Source of the DNA: Macrobrachium rosenbergii
Lineage: Eukaryota; Arthropoda; Malacostraca; Decapoda; Palaemonidae
Direction: 5' to 3'
NCBI RefSeq assembly: GCF_040412425.1
Contig: NC_089777.1
Location: forward strand, 33,770,037-33,834,036
Length of the DNA stretch: 64,000 bases
The notes beneath the pieces are model-generated. The model saw only the letters and a program-made list of their open reading frames with translations, did not search any database and had not been told where the DNA came from. Made by a program: the position numbers and the translations under genes. Positions 1 to 51,912 of the stretch are shown one piece after another. Positions within the stretch are counted from its first letter, which is position 1; every line of letters starts with the position of its first letter.

Positions 1-2947
1 TAGCTTACTGCTTTCCTGTGTTAATTTAGATAAAAGTTGTCCCCTCAAAGAAGCTCAGATGGAACAAGAAAATTCAAAACTATGAAAACTTATACATTTA
101 TGTATCTTGTGTGAAAGTTCTCGTGCAGTTGCTTTAAATTTCAGTATTTCAGTAGTCTTTGCCTGCGTATAGTTTTTATTTTATTTTTTTTTTTACCCTC
201 CGCTTCTCTCAGGTATTATGTGGCCTTTTTCCTTCCGTTGCTTTTTAATCTCTCCAAACTATTGTGCTACCACCTGTGTCCTGTGTCATGTCTCTGCTAA
301 ATAAAAAAAAAAAAAACATGTATGTATTTTTCAGGGGACGCTATTGACTTGTTCACTAGATGAGCTGTATCCCGTATTTCATGATTTTGGCAAAGTCTGA
401 ATTTAAAACTAAGGGCATTACTTTCTCGTGAGACAAGAGGCCGGTCTGTAGCTTTCATTGGAGTTTAGTTCCCCCCCCCCCTCGTCCCCATCCACTGTCC
501 CCTTTCTTTTCATACCTCTTGGGTAATATGGCTTCGGATTTTGCTGAGAAGTAAATACAAAAAAAAAAAAAAAAAATACTTTCTTAAGACCATGTGTGTT
601 ACTCAGTGTTTTCGTCTTCCAGACTTGGTGTATATTTAATGCATGTTCATTATCGTCGCAAAAAACTGTATCCTATTGGTGAAAAGTTATTAATATCTTT
701 TTTGTTGTTACATGGGAAAAAAGACCTTTTTTGAGTAATTTCAAGTATATTAGTATAATCATGCACAGTTATTTTGCGACAAAGGGTCCGGTAGCCCTTG
801 TAAGCTAAATAATCCTGTATTATTATTTCGTTATATTTCAAAGTAATGCACAATTAAGGCCTTGTTTTGTCCCCTGTGTTTGTTAGAACGTGATTGCTCT
901 GTGTATGCCAGTACTTCTATTATTCAAGTGTGTACTTATTTATATGGAACTGGCAACAAGAGGTCTGTACGTTACAAATCAGAAAAATAGACCATACTGG
1001 CATTTCATTTTACATTCATTCCATAGAGTTGAGGGGGTTTTAATATACTTCCTTGTTACTCAGTAGGATAGTTTTCCCCGTTTAGTTGCTTAGTGACGTA
1101 TTGAAGACAAATTTTGAACAAATGTAAAGAGAATATTACCTGATGAAATCCTGATTTTGTTACTGGCAGTTTAGCTCTACCAAAGACACTAGTTGTAATG
1201 CCAGAGAAACCTTTTTTTTCGCCTGAGACATCACTCTTAGGAACTCCCTTTAATAATAGGTAAAATGCTTGTCAAGAAGAGATCTCTTGATCCTGTTTTC
1301 TGTCTGCTAAGAGAAATAACGTTAAAACAGTTTGAAGGAATAGGAAGGTTGGCGGTCAAATTCAGAATTAAAGATTAGAAAAACTGAAGCATTAGATTTT
1401 TTTTATGTAAAAGAATGTAAGAGTTGAAGCTCAGAGATGAAGAATGGAGAGGTTGAACCTCAGGGTAGAAATTAAAGAATGGAAATTTTGAAGCTTTAAA
1501 GTCTAAATGTCAACGATTGCAAAAGTTCAAAGTGTAGTTGTAATGATTAAAAAAAAAATTACACACCAGGATGAAAGATCTTCCGTGAAAGTATTAAGCA
1601 GATATTTGCCCCTGAATTCCATGGTACATTCAGTGTCAAAAGACAGGACATTCTCCTTGAAGATCGTAAACTGGTTTAGAACCCAGTCTTGCGAATAAAA
1701 CGGGCAAATATTTCACTTAATCGTTGGCGTTGGTAATGCAAAGGAAACAGCATGTTAGCTACCAGGATTCACGAATTCCATTCGACTTTTTTTTTAATTA
1801 GTTGCTGAGTATCAAGGTGATTCCTCGTTGACTAATTAAACTGATGTCACATATCCCTCATTTCATGAAATATTAGGCTGAAGAATTTGTTAGGAGTGAA
1901 ACCATGGAACCAAAACCTTCAAATCTTCCTTTTCATCAGGATAATTCTTAATTCATATCTGTTTACAATGAATCAAATAGAATTACCTGTTTAATAATTG
2001 TTTACTTTTGCCATTAGTAAATGCAGAAATAGTGAATGCTTAAAAATGTCGTTATATTTGATGCACTTTGCTCTCATGAATCCTCCATTTTTTTTTTTTT
2101 TTTTGCAGAATGATCTCTTGGATAAAAGTTTACTATAATATTTGAATTTTACTAAGCTATTATACATATAATAATTGAATTGAAAGATTAAAGTACAAGA
2201 CTTACCCTAATTTCTTTCCAGTATGATTCGTTGAAAGTAACGTACATTCTAAATAAAATTTATGATTATTATGTGTTATTTTTTTACTTTTTTTTCTTTT
2301 TTTACTTTGTAACGTCTTCCATGAGAAATGTTCAACTCCAGCATTTTGCAGCATCACCTCGCGCGCTATTATTTCCTGACATTTCATTATGGAGATGAAA
2401 AAACCTTCTTGTCTCCAGTCCCTGATTAAACACATCCAACCATTCATCTCAGAACTAACCTTGTCAGACCTTATGTCAAGGACCCCTGCCATCCTTTGTT
2501 TAAGGTCTAAAAGCATGTTGACGTGACATTGTTGACTGCCGACCGTTAACTCATAACAGGTAGAAATCTAAATTATAAGAGTAGGGATGATTAGGAGGTC
2601 CGGGAATTGATCCTCCGGGCCATAATCGACGTCGAAGTAAAGTGACTCGCGATGAGGGTACCCGTACGTGACTCATTTCCTCTGGGTATAGATGCCCGCT
2701 TTTTAACTTGATTCCTCGGGCATGGATGCTAGGTGGCATTGACTCTTCTTCTATATATTTTTATCTTTGTTTGCCTGTGTTGATTTCTCTTGTATGTATA
2801 GAATGTTTCTCCTGTTTTATTGATTACTTTTTTGACATAAACAGAATGTTTGCCCACTGTCATTACTGATAATCATAATCACTGAAGTAGTATGAGTAAT
2901 CAGGATGAGGGCATTGTCTCGTAACTCGTTTTTCATGTCTTTGTTTA

Positions 2948-2951
<4 letters not shown>

Positions 2952-3024
<73 letters not shown>
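2952..3024. repeat. (GA)n microsatellite
   Basis: Uninterrupted AG/GA tract of about 73 bp. Confidence 0.98.
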
Positions 3025-3027
<3 letters not shown>

Positions 3028-3243
3028 TGTATTCTACTCATTGTCCTTGATTCAATGACTGTTTGTTTGCAACTTTAGCTATCCTGGTTTACTCATGTAA
3101 AGGTCGATGCCAACCACGGAAGAATTGTGAAAATTAATGCTGCCTCTATTATCGTAGCGTTGTGATTTTACCGTGTGTTGATATTGATATTAAACATCAC
3201 CATCACTATGGTGAAGTGTATTGTTTTCGATGTAGTTATTATG

Positions 3244-3309
<66 letters not shown>
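3244..3309. repeat. (ATT)n microsatellite
   Basis: Uninterrupted ATT tract, about 22 units. Confidence 0.98.
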
Positions 3310-3311
<2 letters not shown>

Positions 3312-3838
3312 CCTTTTTCATTATATTATCAAATTTGGTACACAGGTATTCCGTGGTCCTCTTAATATTTGGCCAAAGTGATTATGACAGGCAAATTTTC
3401 AAATTCACAATGACTAAAAAAATGTAACCGTAGAAAAACATTCAGAAATATCTCTCTTGATAATATGACTTGAAAATTACGATATGTTATTTGCTTATCA
3501 ACTGCAGTCACAGAACAAAGCCTCACAGCCTGGGGCATCTCCGCAAAATGATGATTATGTAGTTTAATAAATTCCGATTTCCTGCTTCTTCAAAGAAATT
3601 GCAAGACCGGAAGTGACACTTTTCAGGCCACTGAGCGAAGTTCTGTCATGCACACAGCTGACAAGAATATCAGAGATAATGCAAGACTGTTCTTCTAAAA
3701 TATAGCAAAATTGTAAAAGTGGCATGTGTTCGAGATAACGAGGCTTAATTCACTGGAGTTTTCAAACGGTTGTACAAGAGACAATCAGAACATTTCCTGA
3801 AGATAACTCTCATGGACAGTTAGACACAGTTATATCTG

Positions 3839-3839
<1 letters not shown>

Positions 3840-3898
<59 letters not shown>
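3840..3898. repeat. (ATT)n microsatellite
   Basis: Second ATT tract, about 19 units, 530 bp after the first. Confidence 0.98.
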
Positions 3899-4436
3899 TC
3901 CTTGAAGAAGTTTATAGTTTTTAACTCTCACATTCATATATAATCTTAAAGCTTCACAAAGTATTTTTTGAATGCCAGCGTTGCTTCGCAGAGGTCTACA
4001 TCAAGCATTGTATGATTAATGTTTCGTTAATGTTGTTCTCCGCATGAATAAGTTTCCAAGCAAACCCTCCTCTAATGCTTTTTAACTTTTGATCTATTTA
4101 TTTTCTATGTTTTCTTGTTAAGTACTTGTGATGTTGTGTGAATATTAAGATTTACGGTTTATAGGTGTAGCTCCTGAAGTCACACGCCCGGTTGTAAGCC
4201 GGTATGCTTTATCGTCCTCAGAAACCATCCCCTCTCTCTCTCCCTCTCTCTCCAGAATTCAGCATTTACTAGCAAATCTATATCTCAGAAGCAATGACCT
4301 CATATTTCTATTTTTTTTTTTTTTTTGGAAGATGAGATTCAAATATATTTAGAAGTAAAATCAATATTTGTACAGGATGACAAAAGTAGAAACCTTATTT
4401 ATGAACTACCTTGGTGAAATTAGAAATATGGAAGGT

Positions 4437-4699
<263 letters not shown>

Positions 4700-4825
4700 C
4701 AACTTATGAAAAAGCCTGTTATTTTCGTAAAAAATCGGGAAGACTCCCACCCTTATTGATTATTATATAAACGTTTTCATATTCAAAAGAACCGTAGGTC
4801 ATCATAGAGAATGATGTTAATAATG

Positions 4826-4828
<3 letters not shown>

Positions 4829-4896
<68 letters not shown>
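4829..4896. repeat. (CT)n microsatellite
   Basis: Pure CT tract running into CACACAC. Confidence 0.98.
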
Positions 4897-4902
<6 letters not shown>

Positions 4903-5177
4903 CCATGCTCGACTGTAAGTCAGTCGTGCGTGACATATAAAGTGAGCCTGCAAGTCTGCTGCAGAATTAAATGAGTTTCTCGATTTCAAAAAAGAAAGGA
5001 AGAAGCAAGAGTGAGTGAGAGTGGAGGCTTGAATAATGGAAATGGACGGGAATTCCTTTTCCCAGCTCTCCCCTCTCGAAAAGATATTCCCAGTGAGTGT
5101 TCTCGACATCATTAAGCCTCAGGATTTTAATGCAGGAGTTTTCTTGGTAAAAAGTAAATTTTCTGCCTGATCATTTT

Positions 5178-5502
5178 TGTATCGGAGGTCAGTGGGCTGG
5201 GCAGCCATATTAAATGCAAAATATGAAGCAAACCCGGAAGAGGTGGAGAGGTTAGTTTATCCCCAGATAAAGTGGTAGGGAAGGATGGAGAAGAGTTACA
5301 AAAGGCAAGAAGGTAATGCAGAGGCTTCTAATCATGTTTATCGGAGATCAGTGGCCAGGGCAGCCATATTTAGCTCAAAATCGTAAGCAAACCCGAAACA
5401 GAAGTTGGAAAGATAAACTTATCCCTCCAAACAAAGAGGTATAGAAAAAAAAAAGAATTAAGTAAAAGACAAGAAGATAATTCAGAAACTCCTGTTGCTG
5501 AG
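5178..5502. repeat. Diverged tandem duplication, about 160-bp unit
   Basis: TATCGGAGGTCAGTGG near 5180 and TATCGGAGATCAGTGG near 5339 begin two related blocks that share GGGCAGCCATATT, AAGCAAACCCG and a later AAGAAG-TAAT-CAGA segment. Identity is moderate, with small indels. Confidence 0.7.
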
Positions 5503-7319
5503 GTTCATTGACAACAATCTGAAAACTCATGTTTAGGAATAAGATGCTTAAATGTTCTTTCAGGTTTGCCGTTTGATATTTTAGAATTGGCAGGGGATCC
5601 TGCTCTTGGGGCAGCCAGTATTTGTCGTTCTAAGCAGGTTTCCCCGGTATCTTCATTTTCTATTTCGTATGAAATTTATGTTACAGGAGTGCAATTATTA
5701 CAGTTGTATTCTTGTTTGACCTAATGTATTCCGTGACTCTGCAAGAGAGAGGCATCACGCAGGCTAGTTAATTTACGACATTTAATCTAGTCGTGAAAAT
5801 CTGTGTGTTCAATTCGGAAGAAAGAGAAAGGAATCATCATCTTCGACGTGCAATTCCATTTCATATTCGATGATGCAATACTTCTCTATCCCTCTCTCTC
5901 TTAGGCCAATTGACTATTCATTCGTAATATTGCATGGGCAGTACAATTTGAAATCATTTCACTGAAGAGTGTATTTTAAAAATCGACTAATTTCAAGTCC
6001 TGCTGGTCCAAAATAGACCGCATCTATGTCTTATACAAAAATGCTTAGTGTGTTACCTTTACAGAAATTTTTGTACCTGCTGCTTTCCCAAGGAATATGT
6101 CTTCTGGTTTTGGGTTCAAAGATAAGACTTTTTTTCTCTTTTACAAAAGTGTTCGCAAAAATAAGTGGACTGCCTTGAAAAGTAGGTCAGTGTCACTCAT
6201 GCAAGTGGCTAGATCAGATCTATAATCCTAAACTGCCCTTTATGATGTGGATATCAGGACGAAAAAGGAAAAGTATAAATTACCCGACATGAAACTGCCT
6301 AAGGCAGTTACCTTACCAGGAACTACAGAAAAAATGTTGAAATAAAATTCCAAAGAAACTTTACCTGGTACCGAAGAAATCAGCTTCCCATTTCTCCCTT
6401 GCCGCATTTATATTTTTTATACGAATTATGCTAATGGGACCCATGCTGGTTTCAGAATGGATAAAAACGACGATTTCTGTGGTGTAATGTTTCTCTCCAT
6501 ATATCCTTGAAATCATTATAATTATTATTTTTTTATATTTTTTACTAAATTTCCAAAATGAACTACGTGATCTTTGCGTAGGTTTTATTGATTTAATTTA
6601 GAGCAGTAAGGAGTATTGTTTTGTTTTCACTATACAAGACATATTTGAGATATCCCCTATATGAACCTTTTGCATTGTACAAGACTTCGACAGTCACTCT
6701 TTCTCCCTTCTTGTTAGCAACATTAAGAAAAAGGGAGGGTAGGGGACGCCAGGTATTTTTGCCAACCAGTTTTCCAAAAATGTTTGTTCATTGAAAGTGC
6801 CAATAATGTAGCTTTCAAATCTTAATTGCAAAAGTATGTGAAGTATCTGGTGGAGGTGTTGCAGTGTCTTATTAAAAACTGACCTGCAATATTGCACATA
6901 GGTCAAATAGGTCATTATTTGAGCTAGGTGATCAAAATGCCATTGGTAAAAATCTAAGCATGCTTAATGGAAAGTAGAATACATGGAAAAACTGCCAAAA
7001 TAGTAAAAGTAAGTATAGCTTAGTTTTACCAGACCACTGAGCTGATTAACAGCTCTCGTAATCCTAATTATGGATAGGATAAAATTACAAAAACAGTCAT
7101 CTAATGGGCCATAAAAAATTGGAAATGTTAATAGTGAAATTATTTGTTGTGACAGTATAAGAGGTTTTAGCAAACAGACAACTGCGAATTGTGGAATTAC
7201 GTAACTCAGTTACAGAATTAGGCAGCATTTCTAGATACCGCGTGAAAATTCAGCTTGAACAAGTGTTTACGTAATATCGCCATAAAAATCTACTTCACTT
7301 TCCTCTTTTACCGAGTAAT

Positions 7320-7323
<4 letters not shown>

Positions 7324-7358
<35 letters not shown>
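7324..7358. repeat. (GT)n microsatellite
   Basis: Pure GT tract; a shorter one lies at 7589-7608. Confidence 0.97.
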
Positions 7359-7709
7359 TGCGACCTTACGAAAAACGGTGGTTTTAGATTTTTATGTTAA
7401 TCGCGCAAGAAAGTTATTTTCATGAGTTTTTGAAGTAAAATTCTGCTGCATACCCTCAGTAAAATTCATTATGATTATAATTTTAGCTCGTTATTTTGGC
7501 TTTTTTCGTTACTGAAAACCTTTTGTACCCAAAATCTGTTCGTGTATAATTTTGAATCTGGTAATTTTCTGAAATCTGTTAGAGAGAGTGTGTGTGTGTG
7601 TGTGTGTATAACCGTCCTGATTAAACTGAGGGGTGAGTGAAGTCAGAAAGAAACCGTTTGAAACAAGAAAGAAAGAGAGAGGAACGAAAGTCATGAAGGC
7701 AATATCCTG

Positions 7710-7712
<3 letters not shown>

Positions 7713-7771
<59 letters not shown>
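7713..7771. repeat. (GA)n microsatellite
   Basis: Pure GA tract of about 58 bp. Confidence 0.98.
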
Positions 7772-7773
<2 letters not shown>

Positions 7774-8079
7774 GTGCATTTTTAGCGCTTGGCGTAATCA
7801 AACCTTTCCATCTTTAAATTTCCCACAAGGCCATTGTTGTCATGTTGCAAATTCTTTTAACGGAGAGGTGACAAAAAGACCGGTCCATATCCATACTTTA
7901 ATTCGCTACTGCGGTGCACTGATCTCTGTGTCCATTCCTACTTACAGTTCTGTGATCCTTAACGGTACTTACAGAGTTAAGGCGTTGCTGGGCTCCTAAG
8001 TCAAATGGGCATATATGTTTTAAGCAGTGATGATATCTGTGTTGGGTTAAGCATCCAACGAAATCACAATTCCAAAGGT

Positions 8080-8081
<2 letters not shown>

Positions 8082-8141
<60 letters not shown>
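8082..8141. repeat. (CT)n microsatellite
   Basis: Pure CT tract; opposite strand sense to the GA tract 300 bp upstream, so the two could pair. Confidence 0.98.
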
Positions 8142-8144
<3 letters not shown>

Positions 8145-8591
8145 CACAAACACATTCCAATGAAGATTGATTCCAGTAACCTTTCTGGAAGCGAGCCATA
8201 TGAGCATGAGTAGCATCATCATCATTGGCGTGGGCATCAGTGGCCATAGGTATGTGACTCCTCCCCATCCACCTCCTCTTCCCTCTCCTCCTCCTCCTAC
8301 TCCTCCTCTTCTGTTGACCCACTGATGACACACTTCCAGTCTTCTTCTCCCTCCCGTCCAGCTTACGGTATTCTTTGTTGCTTTGCATACCTCAGAAACA
8401 TTTTTCATTTATTATTTTCAATTTGCGTATTTAATTATTCATTCTAATTATTCCACGCCTTCAGCTGCTAAAGAGTTTATGTGAATGAACCAAATTAAGT
8501 TGATACATTTCAACTCCTGAGTTTTGAGATTTTTGCATAACTTTGTATGTGCAAAGAAACAGTTCTACGTGCAGGTGTCTTTAGGGCTTTT

Positions 8592-8594
<3 letters not shown>

Positions 8595-8644
<50 letters not shown>
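8595..8644. repeat. (GA)n microsatellite
   Basis: Pure GA tract of about 50 bp. Confidence 0.98.
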
Positions 8645-8646
<2 letters not shown>

Positions 8647-10218
8647 GGAGCAGATGGGTAGTGCGGGTCTGTGACTATCCAAAGCATCGGGTCCGGGACT
8701 CTGGGTCAGTGAAAGAAAGTCAGTGGCTGGGTGTGTGAGAAGTAGCTTTGGCCTGGCGTGGCTTCGTGCATACCAGCTCTCTATACTCATCATTCCTTTT
8801 AATAATTTACTCTTTGGCCATAAAATTGAAATACTGATGAGTCACATAACCCCCTTGTGTGCGTTTCTCTCATCCCAGGTGTAGTTGTCAACCTGTGCCC
8901 ATTTGGGAAGTGGGCATAAACATTTGCATTTGTTTGTTTGTTCTGTTGCGCAGTTGAAGCAATGAAGTGGTGCTTTTGTGCTGGCGTGTGTGTTTAGAAG
9001 TGAATTGTCAAGTGTGACACAAAAGAATGAGAAGGATGCTATTTATATTCCTCTGGCTTCGCTTGTAATTTTGAGGTGCCACTGAAAATAAATAATAACA
9101 TTGCACTGTAATAGATAATACCGGCGTTTGAAATTTTCGAGGTTTATCATGAGGAAAAAGAAGTCGGGTAAGACGATTCTCTGTTGATGATCTTCCACTT
9201 TTTGTACTCATACCGGAAACAAAGGCAGATGTCACTCTTGTCAAAATGTAGATGGTCGGTTTTTTTTTTTAATTAACAGCATGTAAACATATGCAATTGG
9301 CATCTTTCTTCCTCTTCTTATGTTGCTGTTGACCTATCCCTACTTGTGACAGGTACATACATACCTGGGTATATATGTATATATACTAATTAGGTATTTG
9401 ATAATAGGTAATAAAGTTATTTAAACCATTCAAAGACGATAGCAGACTATTGAAACCATAGCGTTAATATACGATGCATATGCCACAGAAAATCAGATTT
9501 GGTGGGATGTGTATGGAAAGTTGCTTTGTTGGTAATAGAATTACATTTAGTGAAAAAAAAAACAGAATCGCAAGGTAAGTAAATAAGTAAATAAATAAAT
9601 AAATAATTTAAATAAAAAGGACTGTGAGGTAACGGAACTTCACGAAATTTTAGAAATCAGTGTCCCTCTGGTGTTTCATGAAATGTGGCCTGCGAATCGT
9701 TTTTGGCAGCAAAACGCAGGTGCGCGAATACGCATTGCGCATATTCATGGTCTTTGTTCTTGTGAAGGAAGTCTCGATTAATTAACCACCTGGCAATATA
9801 CATGTTGTCTTGCTACTACCCCCTCTCACCCACTCCCCTTTTACCCATCACCTTTCCTGGAGAGAAGTCGTGTTGTGAGGGGTGGGGAGCGGGGTGATCA
9901 GTCTTGCTTAGGGTCACTGATCTCGTGATCCTGTTTTGCTTGCCCCTCGCATCTCGTATGCACTGTTTAGTAGAAGTATTTGACCGGTGTCATAAATTTT
10001 TATTTAAATGATCAAATAAGAAAACAAACCTAGGAGTGGGACTGGGCTGTTGTCAAAGGCCTGCTGTAGTTAATGAGTTTAGTTTGATCCTTTTTACGAC
10101 AGTTGAATGCGTGAGTGTGTGTGTTTCTTGCCATTGTCTATCTCGCCCCAAAGTGTAACCCAAAGGTGGATTCTAACGGGTTTTCGTATGCATAGTGTTA
10201 CCTATTATGAATCTTCAT

Positions 10219-10223
<5 letters not shown>

Positions 10224-10281
<58 letters not shown>
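10224..10281. repeat. (ATT)n microsatellite
   Basis: Pure ATT tract, about 19 units. Confidence 0.98.
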
Positions 10282-10283
<2 letters not shown>

Positions 10284-11561
10284 AAAATAAACAGCCCAAA
10301 AATAATTAGCTTGACCACCAAGCTCCCGCAAAAGAACACACACAAGTGATGAATGGAACATTCAACACAAATGATCTCAGTTCATTACGTCGTTATGTTT
10401 GATAAAAATTTTTGTTTCTTAGTATTGTTTACGTAATTATGATGTTTTAATTTTTCATTCATATAACTGTATAACAAGTACTTTGAAGGATAGGGCTGAA
10501 ATTTCATTCAGTGAAATTGATTGGAAGGCTGAAAATTTTAAAGTATTCTTTTGCGTAAAGAATATTTTGTTAGAAAGAAACAACCATTAATGAGAAATTT
10601 TAATCTTATGAAGAGACATTTTGACCATATGTGAAACACTTCAAAGTTCATTTTAAATTTTGTTGTTTATTTTCAGTTGCTTTGAGTGTTTATTTGGCAC
10701 TACTACGGAGTTTCATTTTATTTGATTTTTTCCTGCCTTGTAGTATTTTCCTTTGTCATGTATTGAATGAGGCAAAGTAACCTTTCCCTTTAAAACCAGA
10801 TTAGAAATTGTTGTTGGCTAGAAAGGAGGGATTGCTTTAAATTTAGGAAAAAAAAAAAAAGCGAACTGGCATAAAAACTAAAAGAAATCAGAAAGTATAT
10901 CTTAAAATCTCGAGACCCGTACAAGTTAGAGAAAGTGAAAGAAGATATAAGATGAATTAAATAATTTGCAAATGCAAAAATAGGAGACGGGAAGAACTGA
11001 GGAAGAGTATTGAGAGAAAGTGTAGATGATATCAGTAGAAGTGGACAGTGTTGAGGGAAAGTGTAGATGAAAGAGGGCGAATCAGTAGAAACGGATAAAG
11101 GTGCAGTTGTCACACAGCAGATTCAGAGCGATCAAACAAAAACTGAGTGGAGGAGTAAAGCTGTAAGCCTAATAACAGAGAAGTGCAGGCCACGCTGGGA
11201 GCAATAGAGATACACAAGAATGTTTTCCAGATTGTCTCTCCACTGGATATATCAAAAAGTTACGGAAGAATTTCAGTTAGATGACAGTGGGGGCAGGGCG
11301 TCAGCCAAGAAAGAATTGACTAAAACATTCTTTACGTCTGTCTATAGCACCTGGCACGGCCTAAAGCCCTCCGTTATTAAGCCTCCAGCTTTTCTCATCT
11401 CGGTTCGTATTGGATCGTTCTGAATCTGTTGCGTGACGACTGAACCCTTTCCCATTTCTAGTGATGTTTCTCAGGTTTCTGATCTGTCATCTGTACTTTC
11501 ACACAACGTTACCCGGATCTATATTTAGCCATACAGGGTAAAAGGTTTTTCATGATCTTTG

Positions 11562-11676
11562 TTTTATAGAAAATTAGAAAAAGCCTGAAATTTCATTTTC
11601 CTGTACTAAATTATAACATACCAAATATATTGTGGAATCACACATATATCTGTCTATCTATCTGATCTATGTATAT

Positions 11677-11751
<75 letters not shown>

Positions 11752-11868
11752 ATAGAAAATTAGAAAAAGCCTGAAATTTCATTTTCCTGTACTAAATTAT
11801 AACATACCAAATATATTGTGGAATCACACATGCACATATATCTGTCTATCTATCTGATCTATGTATAT

Positions 11869-11948
<80 letters not shown>
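11562..11948. repeat. 186-bp tandem duplication including a TA microsatellite
   Basis: TTTTATAGAAAATTAGAAAA starts at 11562 and again at 11748, and both copies run through the same unique sequence into a TA tract. The second copy has a 6-base insertion (ATGCAC) near 11830. The near identity suggests a recent duplication or an assembly effect. Confidence 0.85.
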
Positions 11949-11951
<3 letters not shown>

Positions 11952-12249
11952 TTTGGATGAACTTTTATGGAAGATTTTGAGATATTCTGGATTGAGCATG
12001 TTTTTCCTTGTTTTAATATCGCAAGAAATGTGATTGTGGGTACACGTTCATCTTTTTTATAGTACACTAAGCTCATGAAAATCCTTTACCGTGTTTGTTC
12101 AAATACAGATCCAGATAACATTGAATCCCTCTGGCAACAGTACTGATAAAATATTATAATGGTTTTTTTGGTTATTATTGTTTATGCTGTTTTGTTAATG
12201 TTGGTAACATGAGTACGTCAACAATCTCACCATTTCTCTTCGATTTCAG

Positions 12250-51043
<38,794 letters not shown>

Positions 51044-51168
51044 GGTCTGAAGAGAACAAGTGCAGGGATGGGAGTAGGGCATTAAAACTTGATCACTAAT
51101 GGGATTTTAAGAAAAACATCTTTGTATAATGTATCATGAAAAACATTTTTTTTTTATAACCCATGGAG

Positions 51169-51174
51169 AATAAA
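51169..51174 (+). promoter_or_regulatory. Candidate polyadenylation signal AATAAA
   Basis: AATAAA lies 126 bases after the proposed stop at 51043. It is the first canonical hexamer after the last exon I can support. AATAAA is frequent by chance in AT-rich DNA, so the support is mostly its position. Confidence 0.4.
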
Positions 51175-51458
51175 GTGATCTGATCTAAAGAGAGACTACA
51201 TTAGGTCTTTAGGAGAAGGGAGTGCCTGAAATGAAGCACAGAGGGGGTACCAGTCTTGGTTTGTTCTCACCAAAGGCAATGAGTCTGCAAACCTGTGTAC
51301 ATACTTGAGCTTGCTAATACATATGAGGACCATGGTGACACCTTGAGGGTGCCAGAGAGAAGAGAGAGGTTAAGAAGAGTAGTGGTCTACTCTGGTACTC
51401 CCACCATGTACAGTCTTCTATACAGAAACTATGGGTCTCAAAGGAAAAGCTTGTCAGT

Positions 51459-51912
51459 GTTTGAGTTATATCCCTGAAGTACAACTTGGAGAAGGTGGAG
51501 TGGCTTGTTCCTGCCCTCAGGACAGATGATGATTTTGTTCTGTGTTTGAATGCCACAGGGGTTGAGCTTGTCCTTGAATAAGTCCTGAAGATGACTTGCC
51601 TGAGCCAGAAAGCTATCATGTTCTTTGACTTAAGCCTTCCTTGATCTAATGCTCAGGAATAATCTTGACATGGGACAATGCATATCCCAGGGATGTCATA
51701 GGCTAGAGTCTCAGAGTGCAGACTTGGAATAGAAGAGGAGAGTTGTGATGGTCTGAACTGTTTATTGCAGCTTTGCCACAAAACTTGTCATAGGAGATTC
51801 CTGTCGATGTCCAATCTTTGGAGAACATTACTTTAAAAAAAAAGGAACTTCTTAGCCAAAGTGGTAGATCAGTCCACCTTCTCCAAGTTGTACTTCAGGG
51901 GTACAACTCAAA
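51459..51912. repeat. Inverted repeat pair, about 45-bp arms, 373-bp spacing between cores
   Basis: An exact 28-bp core (CCCTGAAGTACAACTTGGAG and the next 8 bases) at 51472-51499 recurs as its reverse complement at 51873-51900. Similarity extends outward through TTTGAGTT on both sides. Either terminal arms of a small element or two opposed copies of one repeat. Confidence 0.7.

Noticed and set aside
7898..8408. Arg-Glu and Leu-Ser repeat frames over GA/CT tracts (also at 2817, 4783, 14071, 15150, 28459, 30364)
   Set aside because: Microsatellites are open in several frames by construction; no flanking sequence resembles a protein.
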